A stretch of DNA of 54,600 bases, taken from Clostridium senegalense JC122 (GTDB taxonomy: Bacteria > Bacillota > Clostridia > Clostridiales > Clostridiaceae). The position numbers were made by a program, and so were the translations under genes. The DNA lies in contig NZ_HE611055.1 of the NCBI RefSeq assembly GCF_000285575.1, positions 122,823 through 177,422 on the forward strand. The letters run 5' to 3'. The notes under the pieces were generated by a model that had not been told where the DNA came from, searched no databases, and saw only the letters and a program-made list of their open reading frames with translations. Positions 1 through 9,154 of the stretch are shown piece by piece. Numbering within the stretch: position 1 is the first letter of the stretch; each line of letters opens with the position of its first letter.

Positions 1-22
1 ATTTCACCTATTTTATAACTTT

Positions 23-52
23 AAATGGACTTTTTATATAAAAAGTCCATTT
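23..52 (+). terminator. Rho-independent terminator
   Basis: A 13-bp perfect inverted repeat (23-35 with 40-52) is followed by a T run. It probably ends a plus-strand gene lying left of the window. The A/T-rich stretch from here to the first gene holds no convincing coding region. Confidence 0.75.
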
Positions 53-253
53 TTTTATATTTATTTACTAATAAATATATTATTTTTTACAATATCCTAG
101 TTTTTTTTATATATTTTACTTATAATAGAATAAAAAGTATTTTATTGTTTGTAAATATCAATAGAAAAAGAAAAGTAAGTTTTTCCCATATATTTTGTAA
201 AAATATATTTAATATATGAGATAAAATAGAAATTTAATTTATCATTTTTGTAA

Positions 254-372
254 TTTAAACCTAAAGTAGTGTTTTTAGGTTAAATATAAATTTATTTTTA
301 TAAAAGCATTTTCACTATAAAGTTGCGATAATATATTTAAAACTTATAAATATGTAAGGCATAAGTTTTAAA
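254..372. promoter_or_regulatory. Intergenic inverted repeats upstream of the efflux operon
   Basis: Two dyads lie in the 450 bases before the efflux operon. One pairs AACCTAAA near 258 with TTTAGGTT near 281. The other pairs TTTAAAACTTAT (337-348) with ATAAGTTTTAAA (361-372) across 12 bases. They could be operators or 5' leader hairpins. No regulator gene sits next to the operon, so the assignment is inference from position only. Confidence 0.3.
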
Positions 373-450
373 CATACACAAGAGTGACTATATGCTCAAC
401 AATTAAGACAAGCTTATAAATTCTTACTTTTACTTTTTTAATATATTTAT

Positions 451-1533
451 TTGGAGGGAAATTCTTATGAAAAAAAATTTTTAATAATTTTACTTATTCT
501 TCTTATAATATCAGCAAGTACTGTTGGCTTTTATTTATTAAAGAAGAATATGACTTCAAAGGGTAATGATAAAAAAATAGAGTTATATACAATACCCGCA
601 TCAGAAAAAGTGTATGTTAATGGTGTCATAACTCCTAGTGAAAGCGAAGATATATTTTTAGATCCTACTAAAGGCACTGTAAATGAAGTAGCAGTAGAAA
701 ATAATCAAGCAGTAACAAAAGATGAACTTCTATTCACTTATAAAAATGATGCTGTATCAGATCAGATTTATGAATTAAATAGTCAAATATCATCTACAAA
801 AAAACAAATTGAACAATTAGAAAAAGAAAAAAGTAATTTGAAGACACAACTAGGTGGAGCAGCTCCATTAGATGGAGTTACTTCTCAACTTGAACCATTA
901 AAGGCTCAACTATCTTCTCTACAAGATCAAGTTAGTCATTTAAAGAATAAAGAATATACTAATGTAAATTCTCCTATTGATGGAAATGTAATATTACATG
1001 ATTCAAAAGAAGCAACTTCACCGTATATGACTATAGAAACTACTGATCTTTATGTAAAAGGTAATATAAGTGAGAAAGAACTACCTAAATTAAAAGAAAA
1101 ACAAACTGCTAATATATTAGTTCTTCCAACAAACCAAAATTTAAAAGGAAAGGTATCTTCTGTTGGAAATAGACCAATTTCATCCCAAGCAGTTTCATTA
1201 AATGGAGCAGGTGCAGCTGGCGGTTCTTCAGATATTTCTCATTATGGAGTAAATATTTCACTAGATTCTCAGACTGGATTAACTAATGGATTTCACGTTC
1301 AAGCTACTATTAACTTGACTGATCCTACTATAAAAATACCTAAAACTGCTGTTTTAGGACAAAAAGATAATTATTATGTATTTAAATCTGTAAATAATAA
1401 AACTGTTAAACAAAAAATAAAATATTCTAAAGAAAGTGAAGGAAATGTTATAGTAACTGAAGGTCTTAAGGAAAATGATGTTATTATAAAGAAACCATCT
1501 CCAGAGATGAAAGAGGGTATTGTAGTTGAATAA
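451..1533 (+). CDS. Efflux adaptor (HlyD/MacA-YknX type), start disrupted by a homopolymer indel
   Basis: Membrane-fusion/adaptor subunit of a tripartite-like ABC efflux system, anchored by one N-terminal membrane segment (about residues 8-28) and working outside the membrane with the ATPase and permease encoded next. After the anchor come a lipoyl/barrel-sandwich half (about 45-90), a coiled coil rich in Q, L and K (about 100-150), the second half of the lipoyl domain and a beta-barrel region. The open frame begins at TTG 451, but the ribosome binding site GGAGGG (453-458) sits over that TTG and is ideally spaced from ATG 467. That ATG is out of frame: ATG plus A8 (470-477) runs into TAA. 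One extra A would give MKKKFLII and the full protein. The true start is therefore probably ATG 467 with a one-base indel. The gene overlaps the next by 8 bases. Confidence 0.85.
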   Translation: MEGNSYEKKFLIILLILLIISASTVGFYLLKKNMTSKGNDKKIELYTIPASEKVYVNGVITPSESEDIFLDPTKGTVNEVAVENNQAVTKDELLFTYKNDAVSDQIYELNSQISSTKKQIEQLEKEKSNLKTQLGGAAPLDGVTSQLEPLKAQLSSLQDQVSHLKNKEYTNVNSPIDGNVILHDSKEATSPYMTIETTDLYVKGNISEKELPKLKEKQTANILVLPTNQNLKGKVSSVGNRPISSQAVSLNGAGAAGGSSDISHYGVNISLDSQTGLTNGFHVQATINLTDPTIKIPKTAVLGQKDNYYVFKSVNNKTVKQKIKYSKESEGNVIVTEGLKENDVIIKKPSPEMKEGIVVE

Positions 1534-2206
1534 TATTATTGAGTTAAAAAATATTAATAAATACTACAAAATGAAAACTTTAAATCTTCATGCTCTAAAA
1601 TCTATAAATATTGGTATTAAGCAAGGAGATTTTTTAATGATAATGGGTAAATCTGGTAGCGGTAAAACTACCCTTATGAATATTTTAGGTTTTTTAGACA
1701 GTTTTGATAATGGAAAATATATTTTTAATGGAAAAGATGTTACAGGTTTAAATGAAAATGAAAAATCTGAGTTAAGAAATGAATATATTGGTTTCATATT
1801 TCAACAATTTCATCTTATAGATTCATTGACTATTGGACAAAATGTTGAATTACCATTACTTTACAAAGGAGATGTTCCTGCTAAAGAGAGAAACTTATTA
1901 GTTGATAAATACTTAAATTTAGTTGGATTATTAGATAAGAAAAATAGAAAACCATCAGAATTATCTGGTGGACAGCAACAACGTATTGCTATTGCTAGAG
2001 CTTTAATTAATAATCCTTATGTAATTTTTGCCGATGAACCAACTGGTGCATTAGATAGTTCTACAGGGACAGACATTATGGAACTTTTAACAGCCCTTAA
2101 CAAGGAAAATAAAACAATAATTATGGTTACTCATGATGAAGACCTAAAAAAATATGCCAATAAAGTAATTCATATAAAAGATGGAGTAATCGAAAAGGTG
2201 GAATAG
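1526..2206 (+). CDS. ABC transporter ATPase, MacB/YknY-LolD type
   Basis: Cytoplasmic ATPase driving the adjacent adaptor-permease pump. At 226 aa it is the usual length for the LolD/MacB nucleotide-binding domain. Visible motifs are Walker A GKSGSGKT (about residue 41), the Q-loop IFQQFH, the signature LSGGQQQR, Walker B VIFADEPTGALD and the switch histidine in VTHDE. The start is TTG 1526, 8 bases inside the end of the adaptor gene, with GAGGG at 1513-1517 as ribosome binding site, so translation is probably coupled. Two bases separate its stop from the permease gene. Related Bacillus YknXYZ systems protect against a toxic peptide; the substrate here is unknown. Confidence 0.93.
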   Translation: MNNIIELKNINKYYKMKTLNLHALKSINIGIKQGDFLMIMGKSGSGKTTLMNILGFLDSFDNGKYIFNGKDVTGLNENEKSELRNEYIGFIFQQFHLIDSLTIGQNVELPLLYKGDVPAKERNLLVDKYLNLVGLLDKKNRKPSELSGGQQQRIAIARALINNPYVIFADEPTGALDSSTGTDIMELLTALNKENKTIIMVTHDEDLKKYANKVIHIKDGVIEKVE

Positions 2207-2208
2207 AT

Positions 2209-3393
2209 ATGTCTATAATTAACTTAATAAAAACTTCTATTTACAGTTTAAAATCTCATAAATTAAGAGTATTCCTAACAATGATTGGCATAATTATTGG
2301 TATAAGTTCAGTAGTAACTATTTTATCTATTGGTGATGGATTAAAAGCCCATGTTAATAAATCAGTAGAAAGTAGTAATGCTAATAAAATAAATGTATAT
2401 TTTCACTCTAATAACACTGATGTAGATATAAACTTAATTGAACCTTTTACTGGTTCTGATATAACTTCTCTTCAAAAAATTGAAGGTGTTCAAAAAGTTG
2501 AAGTAAGTAAAGGCATTGCCGTTGGATTTGATTTTACAGCTTCTCAAGCAAAGTATTTTGATAAAAATGTAATGATTTTTCTAGATAGTTATCAAGATAA
2601 AACTTTAGATATTGAATACGGCCGCAAATTCAATCCTGGAGAGGATAATAAAAGACAAATAGTTCTTGATAGTGACATTGCTAAGGAACTATTTAAAGAC
2701 CCTAAGGATTCAATTGGTAAAGGATTAACTATTAATGATCTAACCTATGAAATTATAGGTGTTTTAAAACCTGCAGGTAGTTTTTCTTTTACTAACGGTA
2801 TAAGTTATATATCCAAAAATTTTAAAGATAGTGTTAATACCAGTGAAAATATAAATACTCTTGATGTTTATATTAAACCTAACTATGATAAAACAGAAGT
2901 TTTCTCAGAAGTACAAAGCAATTTAGCTCAAAGCCATGCTACACTAGATGGAGAATACAAAATGGAAGACCCAGAAGCTATAACTAAAACCTTTGAAGAA
3001 ATCATTGGCGGATTAACAACATTTGTAGCTTTAGTCTCTGGTATATCTTTATTTGTTGGTGGTATAGGAGTTATGAATATAATGTATGTTTCTGTATCTG
3101 AAAGGAAACGAGAGATTGGAATAAGAAGAGCTATTGGTGCAAAGCCAAAGTCTATACTACTTCAATTTCTTTTTGAATCAATCTTAGTTACATGTACTGG
3201 TGGTTTACTTGGTATTTTCTTTGGATTTTTATTTTCAAAAATTGTAGGAGCATTTCTACCATTCCCACCAGTATTAACATTAAAAAGCTTTATAGGTTCT
3301 ACAATTACTTCTGTTCTTGTAGGTATAATTTTTGGTATAATACCAGCATATAATGCTTCAAAATTAGATCCTATTAAAGCAATTTATAAATAA
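2209..3393 (+). CDS. ABC permease, MacB/FtsX family
   Basis: Membrane subunit of the efflux pump. It has the MacB layout: TM1 at about residues 18-40 with the motif LRVFLTMIGIIIGISSV, a large extracellular MacB periplasmic-core-like domain (about 45-250), then three C-terminal membrane segments (about 265-290, 320-345, 360-385) with the FtsX signature MYVSVSERKREIGIRRAIGA. Length 394 aa is normal. It is the last gene of a three-gene operon ended by the hairpin at 3401-3425. Family role: export of a peptide, lipid or drug driven by ATP hydrolysis in the neighbouring ATPase, coupled mechanically through the extracellular domain. Substrate is not predictable. Confidence 0.92.
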   Translation: MSIINLIKTSIYSLKSHKLRVFLTMIGIIIGISSVVTILSIGDGLKAHVNKSVESSNANKINVYFHSNNTDVDINLIEPFTGSDITSLQKIEGVQKVEVSKGIAVGFDFTASQAKYFDKNVMIFLDSYQDKTLDIEYGRKFNPGEDNKRQIVLDSDIAKELFKDPKDSIGKGLTINDLTYEIIGVLKPAGSFSFTNGISYISKNFKDSVNTSENINTLDVYIKPNYDKTEVFSEVQSNLAQSHATLDGEYKMEDPEAITKTFEEIIGGLTTFVALVSGISLFVGGIGVMNIMYVSVSERKREIGIRRAIGAKPKSILLQFLFESILVTCTGGLLGIFFGFLFSKIVGAFLPFPPVLTLKSFIGSTITSVLVGIIFGIIPAYNASKLDPIKAIYK

Positions 3394-3400
3394 CAAAAAA

Positions 3401-3425
3401 GCTATAAGTTTTTAAAACTTATAGC
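3401..3425. terminator. Bidirectional terminator
   Basis: A 12-bp inverted repeat GCTATAAGTTTT/AAAACTTATAGC lies between the convergent efflux operon and the minus-strand membrane-protein gene. It is flanked by A and T runs that would serve both directions. Confidence 0.8.
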
Positions 3426-3433
3426 TTTCTTTA

Positions 3434-3862
3434 TTATGCTTCTATATTGCTATTTTTATTTTTGAATCCAAAAATAGCTCTTTTCTTATATATGAAAAAT
3501 CCCATTAAAAGTGGAAATATTAATCCTACTAACGTCCATATAATATTTTCAGGATTCATTATCAAACTATAAATTGTTGAAATAATCTCCATTGTTCCAT
3601 ACATATATACTCCTAATGACTTTTTCCTTAGAATTAAAATAATTGATACTACGACTATTACGGACATTGCTAAAGATATTGCTATCGTCACAGGATCTAA
3701 TACTGCTCCTTCAATACCTGTTGAAAATTGTTGTATTTTGTCTTTAAATAAAATTTGAAATACACATACTAAAACAGCAAGTGCACTTCCTATTAATGTA
3801 AGAACAGACATTGTTATTATACCTGCCCCAAGTTTCATATCATTTACATTATTATTTTCCAT
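3434..3862 (-). CDS. Small four-helix membrane protein of unknown function
   Basis: A 142-aa integral membrane protein with four hydrophobic stretches (roughly residues 15-40, 60-83, 88-105, 112-130) and a basic C-terminus. ATG 3862 is chosen as start because GAGGGGG lies 6 bases before it. A longer reading from TTG 3877 would put the ribosome binding site inside the coding sequence. I do not recognise the family. It stands alone: pflB upstream has its own terminator at 3971-4006, so this gene probably has a separate promoter in 3863-3960. Confidence 0.7.
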   Translation of the reverse strand: MENNNVNDMKLGAGIITMSVLTLIGSALAVLVCVFQILFKDKIQQFSTGIEGAVLDPVTIAISLAMSVIVVVSIILILRKKSLGVYMYGTMEIISTIYSLIMNPENIIWTLVGLIFPLLMGFFIYKKRAIFGFKNKNSNIEA

Positions 3863-3970
3863 GGTTTTCCCCCTCAATTCTAATTGTAATTTAATAACCT
3901 ATATACATTATAATTACATTTGGTTAATAATATGTCAATAAAAACAAGCAAATTTATTAAAAAAAATTCA

Positions 3971-4006
3971 AAATAGACTACCTATTACTATATAAGTAGT
4001 CTATTT
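3971..4006. terminator. Terminator of pflB
   Basis: The inverted repeat AAATAGACTAC (3971-3981) / GTAGTCTATTT (3996-4006) lies 50 bases past the pflB stop, with a T run on the plus strand and a T-rich stretch a few bases further on the minus strand. Confidence 0.75.
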
Positions 4007-4054
4007 TTTATAAATAATTTTAATTATATTAAATCTTTAATAACTTTTATATAT

Positions 4055-6286
4055 TTACATTTTTTTATGAAAAGTCCTATTTATAACATCTAATTGCTGT
4101 TCCCTAGTTAATTTTATAAAGTTTACAGCATAGCCAGATACCCTTATTGTTAATTGAGGATACAATTCTGGATGATCCATAGCATCTAATAATGTTTCCC
4201 TATTAAATACATTCACATTTAAATGATGTGCATTTTGAGAGAAGTATCCGTCCATCATAGCACTTAAAGTAGTTATTCTTTCACTTTCTGATTTACCAAG
4301 TGCATCTGGAATTATAGAAAATGTATTAGATATACCATCTTGAGAATCATCATATGGTAATTTAGCAACTGAATTTAATGAAGCTAATGAGCCACTATTA
4401 TCTCTTCCATGCATTGGATTAGCTCCTGGTGCAAAAGGTTCCCCAGCCTTTCTACCATCAGGTGTACTTCCTGTTTTCTTTCCATAAACAACATTGGATG
4501 TAATAGTTAATATTGATTGAGTGTGATATGCATTTCTATAAGTCTTATTTTTTCTAATTTTATTCATCATATTTTCAACTAAAAATACTGCAATATCATC
4601 AACTCTATCATCATCATTTCCATATTTAGGATAGTCTCCATCAATTTCAAAATCTATAGCTATTCCAGCTTCATTTCTTATTGCTTTAACTTTACTATAC
4701 TTAATAGCCGATAATGAATCTGCACATACAGATAATCCTGCTATACCACAAGCCATTGTTCTAAATACATCTCTATCATGTAATGCCATTTGTAATGATT
4801 CATATGAATATTTATCATGCATATAATGTATTACATTTAATGTATTAACATAAAGATTTGCTAACCAATCTGTCATAACATTAAATTTTTCCATAACTTC
4901 ATCATAATCTAAATATTCACTTGTAATTGGCTCTATTTTAGGTGCAACTTGTACTCCACTTTTTTCATCTATTCCGCCATTTATTGCATAAAGTAAAGTT
5001 TTAGCTAAATTAACTCTAGCACCAAAGAACTGCATTTGCTTTCCAACTCTCATTGCAGATACACAGCAAGCTATAGCATAATCATCACCCCAATAAGGTC
5101 TCATTAAATCATCATTTTCATATTGAACAGAGCTTGTATCTATTGAAACCTTTGAACAAAAGTCTTTAAATCCTACTGGAAGATTGGTTGACCATAAAAC
5201 TGTTAAATTTGGCTCTGGTGAAGGCCCTAAAGTATATAACGTATTTAATATTCTAAATGAGTTTTTAGTAACTAATGCTCTACCATCTATACCTATACCA
5301 CCTATAGATTCAGTTACCCAAGTTGGATCTCCTGAAAACAAGTCATTATATTCCGGTGTTCTTAAAAATTTTACAAGTCTTAATTTCATTACAAAGTGAT
5401 CTACTAATTCTTGTGCCTCTTCTTCTGTTATTACCCCTAACTTTAAATCTCTTTCCATATATATATCTAAAAAAGTAGATGTTCTACCAATTGACATTGC
5501 TGCACCATTTTGTTGTTTTATTGAACCTAAGTATCCAAAATATAGCCATTGAATAGCTTCTTTTGCATCTGATGCTGGCTGTGATATATCAAAACCATAT
5601 GATAGAGCCATAGCTTTAAGCTCATTTAATGCTTTAATTTGATCGGATATCTCCTCTCTTAGTCTTATAATTTCTTCATCTATACAACTTACCTCTAAGC
5701 TATTTTTCTGCTCGATTTTGTCCTCAATCAATCTATCAATTCCATATAGTGCAACTCTTCTATAATCCCCTATAATTCTACCTCTTCCATAAGCATCTGG
5801 AAGTCCTGTAATTATACCATTTTTTCTCGCTATTCTCATGTCTTTAGTATACGCATCAAAAACTCCTTGATTATGAGTTTTTCTATATTTAGTAAATATT
5901 TCCGATATATTTGAATCTACTTTATAACCATATGATTTACAAGAAGTCTCCGCCATTCTTATTCCACCATATGGCATAACTGCTCTTTTTAGTGGCTCAT
6001 CTGTTTGAACTCCCACTATTTTCTCAATTGCTTTGTCTATATATCCTGGATTGTATGCATTTATATCTGATATTGTTTTTGTATCTACATCTAAAACTCC
6101 ACCATTATCTGTTTCTTTTTTTAATAATTCACTTACTTCATCCCATAATTTTTTAGTATTTTCAGTGGCTCCTTTTAAGAAACTGCTATCCCCTTCATAG
6201 GGAGTATAGTTTGTTTGAATAAAGTTTCTTACATCTATCTTTTTCGTCCATTGTCCATTATTAAAATTTTCCCATTGTTTATTCAT
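4055..6286 (-). CDS. pflB: Formate acetyltransferase (pyruvate formate-lyase)
   Basis: Converts pyruvate and CoA to acetyl-CoA and formate in anaerobic fermentation; cytoplasmic glycyl-radical enzyme. The 743-aa length matches PflB. The active-site cysteine pair is visible as IACCVSAM (Cys407-Cys408), and the radical glycine is Gly718 in RVSGYAVNF near the C-terminus. Start ATG 6286 has AAGAGGT upstream. The enzyme needs the radical-SAM activase PflA, which usually lies beside pflB. No activase gene is present in this window: downstream is a membrane-protein gene and upstream a BFD protein. A perfect 16-bp dyad (6318-6352) lies in the leader just before the start and may carry regulation. Confidence 0.97.
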   Translation of the reverse strand: MNKQWENFNNGQWTKKIDVRNFIQTNYTPYEGDSSFLKGATENTKKLWDEVSELLKKETDNGGVLDVDTKTISDINAYNPGYIDKAIEKIVGVQTDEPLKRAVMPYGGIRMAETSCKSYGYKVDSNISEIFTKYRKTHNQGVFDAYTKDMRIARKNGIITGLPDAYGRGRIIGDYRRVALYGIDRLIEDKIEQKNSLEVSCIDEEIIRLREEISDQIKALNELKAMALSYGFDISQPASDAKEAIQWLYFGYLGSIKQQNGAAMSIGRTSTFLDIYMERDLKLGVITEEEAQELVDHFVMKLRLVKFLRTPEYNDLFSGDPTWVTESIGGIGIDGRALVTKNSFRILNTLYTLGPSPEPNLTVLWSTNLPVGFKDFCSKVSIDTSSVQYENDDLMRPYWGDDYAIACCVSAMRVGKQMQFFGARVNLAKTLLYAINGGIDEKSGVQVAPKIEPITSEYLDYDEVMEKFNVMTDWLANLYVNTLNVIHYMHDKYSYESLQMALHDRDVFRTMACGIAGLSVCADSLSAIKYSKVKAIRNEAGIAIDFEIDGDYPKYGNDDDRVDDIAVFLVENMMNKIRKNKTYRNAYHTQSILTITSNVVYGKKTGSTPDGRKAGEPFAPGANPMHGRDNSGSLASLNSVAKLPYDDSQDGISNTFSIIPDALGKSESERITTLSAMMDGYFSQNAHHLNVNVFNRETLLDAMDHPELYPQLTIRVSGYAVNFIKLTREQQLDVINRTFHKKM

Positions 6287-6317
6287 GATAGCTACCTCTT
6301 TTCGTTTGTTGACCTTT

Positions 6318-6352
6318 AATTATTAAATAATATTTGATATTATTTAATAATT
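6318..6352. promoter_or_regulatory. Perfect 16-bp dyad in the pflB leader
   Basis: AATTATTAAATAATAT (6318-6333) and its exact complement (6337-6352) surround a three-base centre, 32 bases before the pflB start. It could be an operator for a redox-type regulator or a leader hairpin. It contains no recognisable Rex or FNR consensus. Confidence 0.45.
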
Positions 6353-6450
6353 ATTATTTATTAAATTATATCATCGCTATCCTATTATTGCAATAAATAT
6401 TTCATAAAAATATTTATAGTTTTCTCTTATATTTTTAAATAATTTATACT

Positions 6451-6509
6451 AATAAACAAAGAACTACAAAATTAAATGTAAAATTTAATTTTGTAGTTCT
6501 TTGTTTATT
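6451..6509. terminator. Long hairpin terminator after the BFD gene
   Basis: A 27-bp perfect inverted repeat (6451-6477 with 6483-6509) has a 5-base loop. It lies 58 bases past the stop of the BFD gene and upstream of pflB. It is unusually long for a terminator here and lacks a clear T run beyond the stem, although the 3' arm is itself T-rich. Confidence 0.6.
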
Positions 6510-6566
6510 TCAAAATTCAATAATAATATAAGTTTATAATTATAGTTTTTACTAACAATATTATAT

Positions 6567-6749
6567 TTATCTATAATCTTCTATTATATGTTTTATTCTA
6601 TAAGAACATCTCCCCCCTTTACATATTCCACTTCTTGCTCCAGTTCTAGTTTTAACATCTTCTAAATTTGAAGCTCCATTTTTAACAGCTTCTATAATAT
6701 CTTCTTCTGTTATGTGATTACACAAACAAACTATATTTTCTTTACTCAT
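6567..6749 (-). CDS. Free-standing BFD-like [2Fe-2S] protein
   Basis: A 60-aa protein consisting only of a bacterioferritin-associated-ferredoxin-type domain. The ligand pattern is C8-x-C10 then C43-x4-C48 (VCLCNHIT and GICKGGRC), which binds a [2Fe-2S] cluster. It resembles the C-terminal domain of the FAD oxidoreductase at 10755-12218, which has CRCETVT and GRCQGGYC. It may be an electron-transfer partner, but no direct partner is adjacent. The GGGG ribosome binding site just before ATG 6749 is good. Transcription appears monocistronic, ending at the hairpin at 6451-6509. Confidence 0.85.
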   Translation of the reverse strand: MSKENIVCLCNHITEEDIIEAVKNGASNLEDVKTRTGARSGICKGGRCSYRIKHIIEDYR

Positions 6750-6951
6750 AAAAATACCCCTTTTTAAATTTTTTATATTTATTCACTATATACTTAACAC
6801 TGTATTTTATATTATTACTATTAATCCATATTTAAATACATATCATATATAATAAAAATTTTAATTTAACTCTAATTATTTTTATAATATTCTTTATTTT
6901 CTTATTATTTTAAAAATTGAATCTTTTTTTGCAATTTCTTACTTTAATAAT

Positions 6952-6965
6952 GTAGACAGTTCTAC
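6952..6965. promoter_or_regulatory. Possible operator before the GntR gene
   Basis: GTAGACAGTTCTAC is a 5-4-5 palindrome about 68 bases before the regulator start. FadR-type GntR proteins bind short dyads and often control themselves. No second copy was found before the catabolic operon, so the link is speculative. Confidence 0.3.
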
Positions 6966-7032
6966 CTATAACATTTAAAATAAATATATGGACAAAATCA
7001 AGTCTATAAAATATATTATGTTGAGGTGAATT

Positions 7033-7773
7033 ATGAATAAAATAAATATAAAGCCAGTAAAAAATAAAAAAGCATATTTTCAAATAATTGAAACATTTAT
7101 TAATTTAATAATTAGTAACCAACTTGAATATGGAGAAAGATTATATAATGAATCGGAACTAATGGAAATTTTAAATGTAAGTCGTCCAACTTTACGTGAA
7201 GCATTAAGAGTCATGGAATTCTTAGGAATTGTAGTTGTATCTCCTAGAAAAGGAATTGCAATTAGTGATCCTAAAAATAATAATTATTACTTACCATTAA
7301 CATATATTTTAGCTTTTGAAAAAACAAGTAATACAGATTTATTTGAACTTAGAATGGCTATTGAATTAGAAATGGTTGGACTAGCTAGTCAAAGGGCCAC
7401 AGAAGAAGATTTTACTAAACTTAAAAAAATTTCTGATGATTTAATTAATCTTGATAGAGGAGATATAAAAAACTTTACTAGACTAGACCAACTATTTCAT
7501 ATAACAATTTTAAACTGTGCTAAAAATGAACTATGTTCTAAACTAATGAATACACTTAATACACTTATATATGAGCAATTAGAACAAATACATATGGCTT
7601 TAACTAATAATGATAGAAATAATACTATAGAAAAGCATCGTGCTATATATGAAGCTCTTATAATTAGAGATGAGGATTTAGCTAGAAAAGCTATGCGTGA
7701 TCATCTTAATCATGCATATGGTGTAACTAAAGAGCTTCCAAGTGTTTTTCATACTACCCTTTTAGGAAATTAA
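7033..7773 (+). CDS. FadR-subfamily GntR transcriptional regulator
   Basis: DNA-binding regulator, 246 aa. The N-terminal winged helix-turn-helix (about residues 15-80) contains GERLYNESELMEILNVSRPTLREALRVMEFLGIV, written here in part: the recognition segment is VSRPTLREAL. The C-terminal all-helical FCD domain (about 95-225) has the metal/ligand-type histidines expected of the family (LDQLFHITIL, KHRAIYEAL, MRDHLNHAY). Family members sense small carboxylates such as lactate, gluconate or fatty acyl-CoA. It is transcribed away from pflB and towards the convergent AEC/DUF1667/oxidoreductase cluster, which is its most likely target. GAGGTG precedes ATG 7033. Confidence 0.9.
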   Translation: MNKINIKPVKNKKAYFQIIETFINLIISNQLEYGERLYNESELMEILNVSRPTLREALRVMEFLGIVVVSPRKGIAISDPKNNNYYLPLTYILAFEKTSNTDLFELRMAIELEMVGLASQRATEEDFTKLKKISDDLINLDRGDIKNFTRLDQLFHITILNCAKNELCSKLMNTLNTLIYEQLEQIHMALTNNDRNNTIEKHRAIYEALIIRDEDLARKAMRDHLNHAYGVTKELPSVFHTTLLGN

Positions 7774-7817
7774 TACTTAAATAAATTTAGTAATAACCTT
7801 ATAGAGCCTTTTTAATA

Positions 7818-7859
7818 AGGGAAATAAAGTGAAGTATCTCTACTTCACTTTATTTCCCT
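7818..7859. terminator. Bidirectional terminator
   Basis: A 19-bp perfect stem (7818-7836 with 7841-7859) and a 4-base loop lie after the GntR gene and face the convergent AEC transporter gene. Confidence 0.8.
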
Positions 7860-7981
7860 ATATTATATTTAATAATTAAAGTTTTTTATAGGCTCCCAAA
7901 ATACCATATTAATTTATGTATTTTAATATTTAGATACCTATAGAATGGAATTCATGCTTGAAAATATTTTTTTATTTATAT

Positions 7982-8920
7982 TTATTGAAGAAGTATTTTA
8001 TATATAGGAATTATAAATAAACTCAATACAGTAGATATAGTAATCATAATTGCAGCATATTGATAATCTGCATCATATGATTTTGATACTATTGCCGTAT
8101 TAGTCATTACTGGCATTGCTGCTTGTATAATAAATACTTTTGCCATAAGACTTTGTAAAGGGAAAAATTTACACAAACCTACTACTAATAAAGGTGAAAT
8201 TATAAATCTTCCTAATAAAACTCCCCATACATCTTTATCAAAATGTATTCCTTTTAAATTTATATAAAACATTGTGTTACCTATAAATAACATTGATAAA
8301 GGTGTAGTTAAATTACCTAGATACTTACAAGTATCCATTACAAATTTAGGCACAGGAACTGCTAACATAATTAATATTATAGCCACTATAAATCCCATTA
8401 AAGGTGGTGAAAATATTCTTTTTAGAGTATTCATTGATAAAAATCCTTGTGCATCTCCACCACCATCTTTACTTATTTCAAAAACCCCTATAGTCCAAAA
8501 GAAAGTTGTATTAGCTATATAATATAATAAAACATAAGGGACACTTTCTGAGCCAAATAAAGCTAAATTAACTGGCAATCCTATAAATATAGTATTTGAT
8601 ACAAAGAACATAGATAAAAATGTTCCTCTTCTTTTAGGCGTAATATTAAATACTTTTATAAATATCTTACCTATCAGATAAGTAAGAGCTATAGAAAGAA
8701 ATGGTACTATTAAACCTTTTCCTAAACTTAAAAGCTTCGCTCTATCAAAGTCCGACATAAGATTATTAATCATCAAAGCTGGTAACGATACATTTATAAC
8801 AACTTTTGAAAATAATTTTGCCCCTGCTTTATCTATCCACTCTTTTTTTGTCAAAATATATCCGATAGCTATCATTATAATAATGCTAAATATACTGCCA
8901 AAAGCAGTTAAAAGTTCCAT
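7982..8920 (-). CDS. AEC-family (auxin efflux carrier) transporter
   Basis: Ten-segment membrane transporter, 312 aa, of the AEC/BART family. It has two five-helix repeats and the conserved NVSLPALMINNL and N-x-IFIGLPV segments in the first half and MPVMTNTAIVSKSYDADYQYAA in the second, given here as key pieces only. Bacterial relatives carry malate, lactate or other carboxylates. It lies 235 bases downstream of the DUF1667 gene on the same strand; a dyad at 9060-9131 falls in the gap. It may supply the substrate for the two flavoproteins upstream. GGGGG precedes ATG 8920. Confidence 0.9.
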   Translation of the reverse strand: MELLTAFGSIFSIIIMIAIGYILTKKEWIDKAGAKLFSKVVINVSLPALMINNLMSDFDRAKLLSLGKGLIVPFLSIALTYLIGKIFIKVFNITPKRRGTFLSMFFVSNTIFIGLPVNLALFGSESVPYVLLYYIANTTFFWTIGVFEISKDGGGDAQGFLSMNTLKRIFSPPLMGFIVAIILIMLAVPVPKFVMDTCKYLGNLTTPLSMLFIGNTMFYINLKGIHFDKDVWGVLLGRFIISPLLVVGLCKFFPLQSLMAKVFIIQAAMPVMTNTAIVSKSYDADYQYAAIMITISTVLSLFIIPIYKILLQ

Positions 8921-9059
8921 AACAATCCCCCTTAGTAACTTACTTGGAATTATGCCGCAATTGAAATTTTATTTTTTCAAATTATAAAATACAATTTTTA
9001 TTACTTATGTCCCTAACAATTAAAAATATTTCTATAATACGGCTTCCTTATATAAGTGC

Positions 9060-9131
9060 TTCTTATGTCTAAATAATATAATTTCAAGTTATATTTTTAC
9101 TTTTATTACCGGTTTAATTTAGACATAAGAA
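9060..9131. promoter_or_regulatory. Spaced 15-bp inverted repeat
   Basis: TTCTTATGTCTAAAT (9060-9074) and ATTTAGACATAAGAA (9117-9131) are exact complements 42 bases apart, between the DUF1667 gene and the AEC transporter. They could form a long-loop hairpin that shapes expression of the transporter or ends part of the transcripts, or be paired operator halves. There is no T run, so a simple terminator is unlikely. Confidence 0.4.
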
Positions 9132-9154
9132 TCACCTAATTTAGTCATAATTAA

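Noticed and set aside
25-219. Possible 64-aa hydrophobic protein at the left edge
   Set aside because: It overlaps a terminator hairpin, has no ribosome binding site, and its composition (F, Y, I, N, K) is that of translated random A/T-rich DNA.
6567-6749. Copper chaperone or rubredoxin
   Set aside because: The cysteine spacing C-x-C ... C-x4-C is that of BFD [2Fe-2S] domains, not CxxC-type metal sites of those families.
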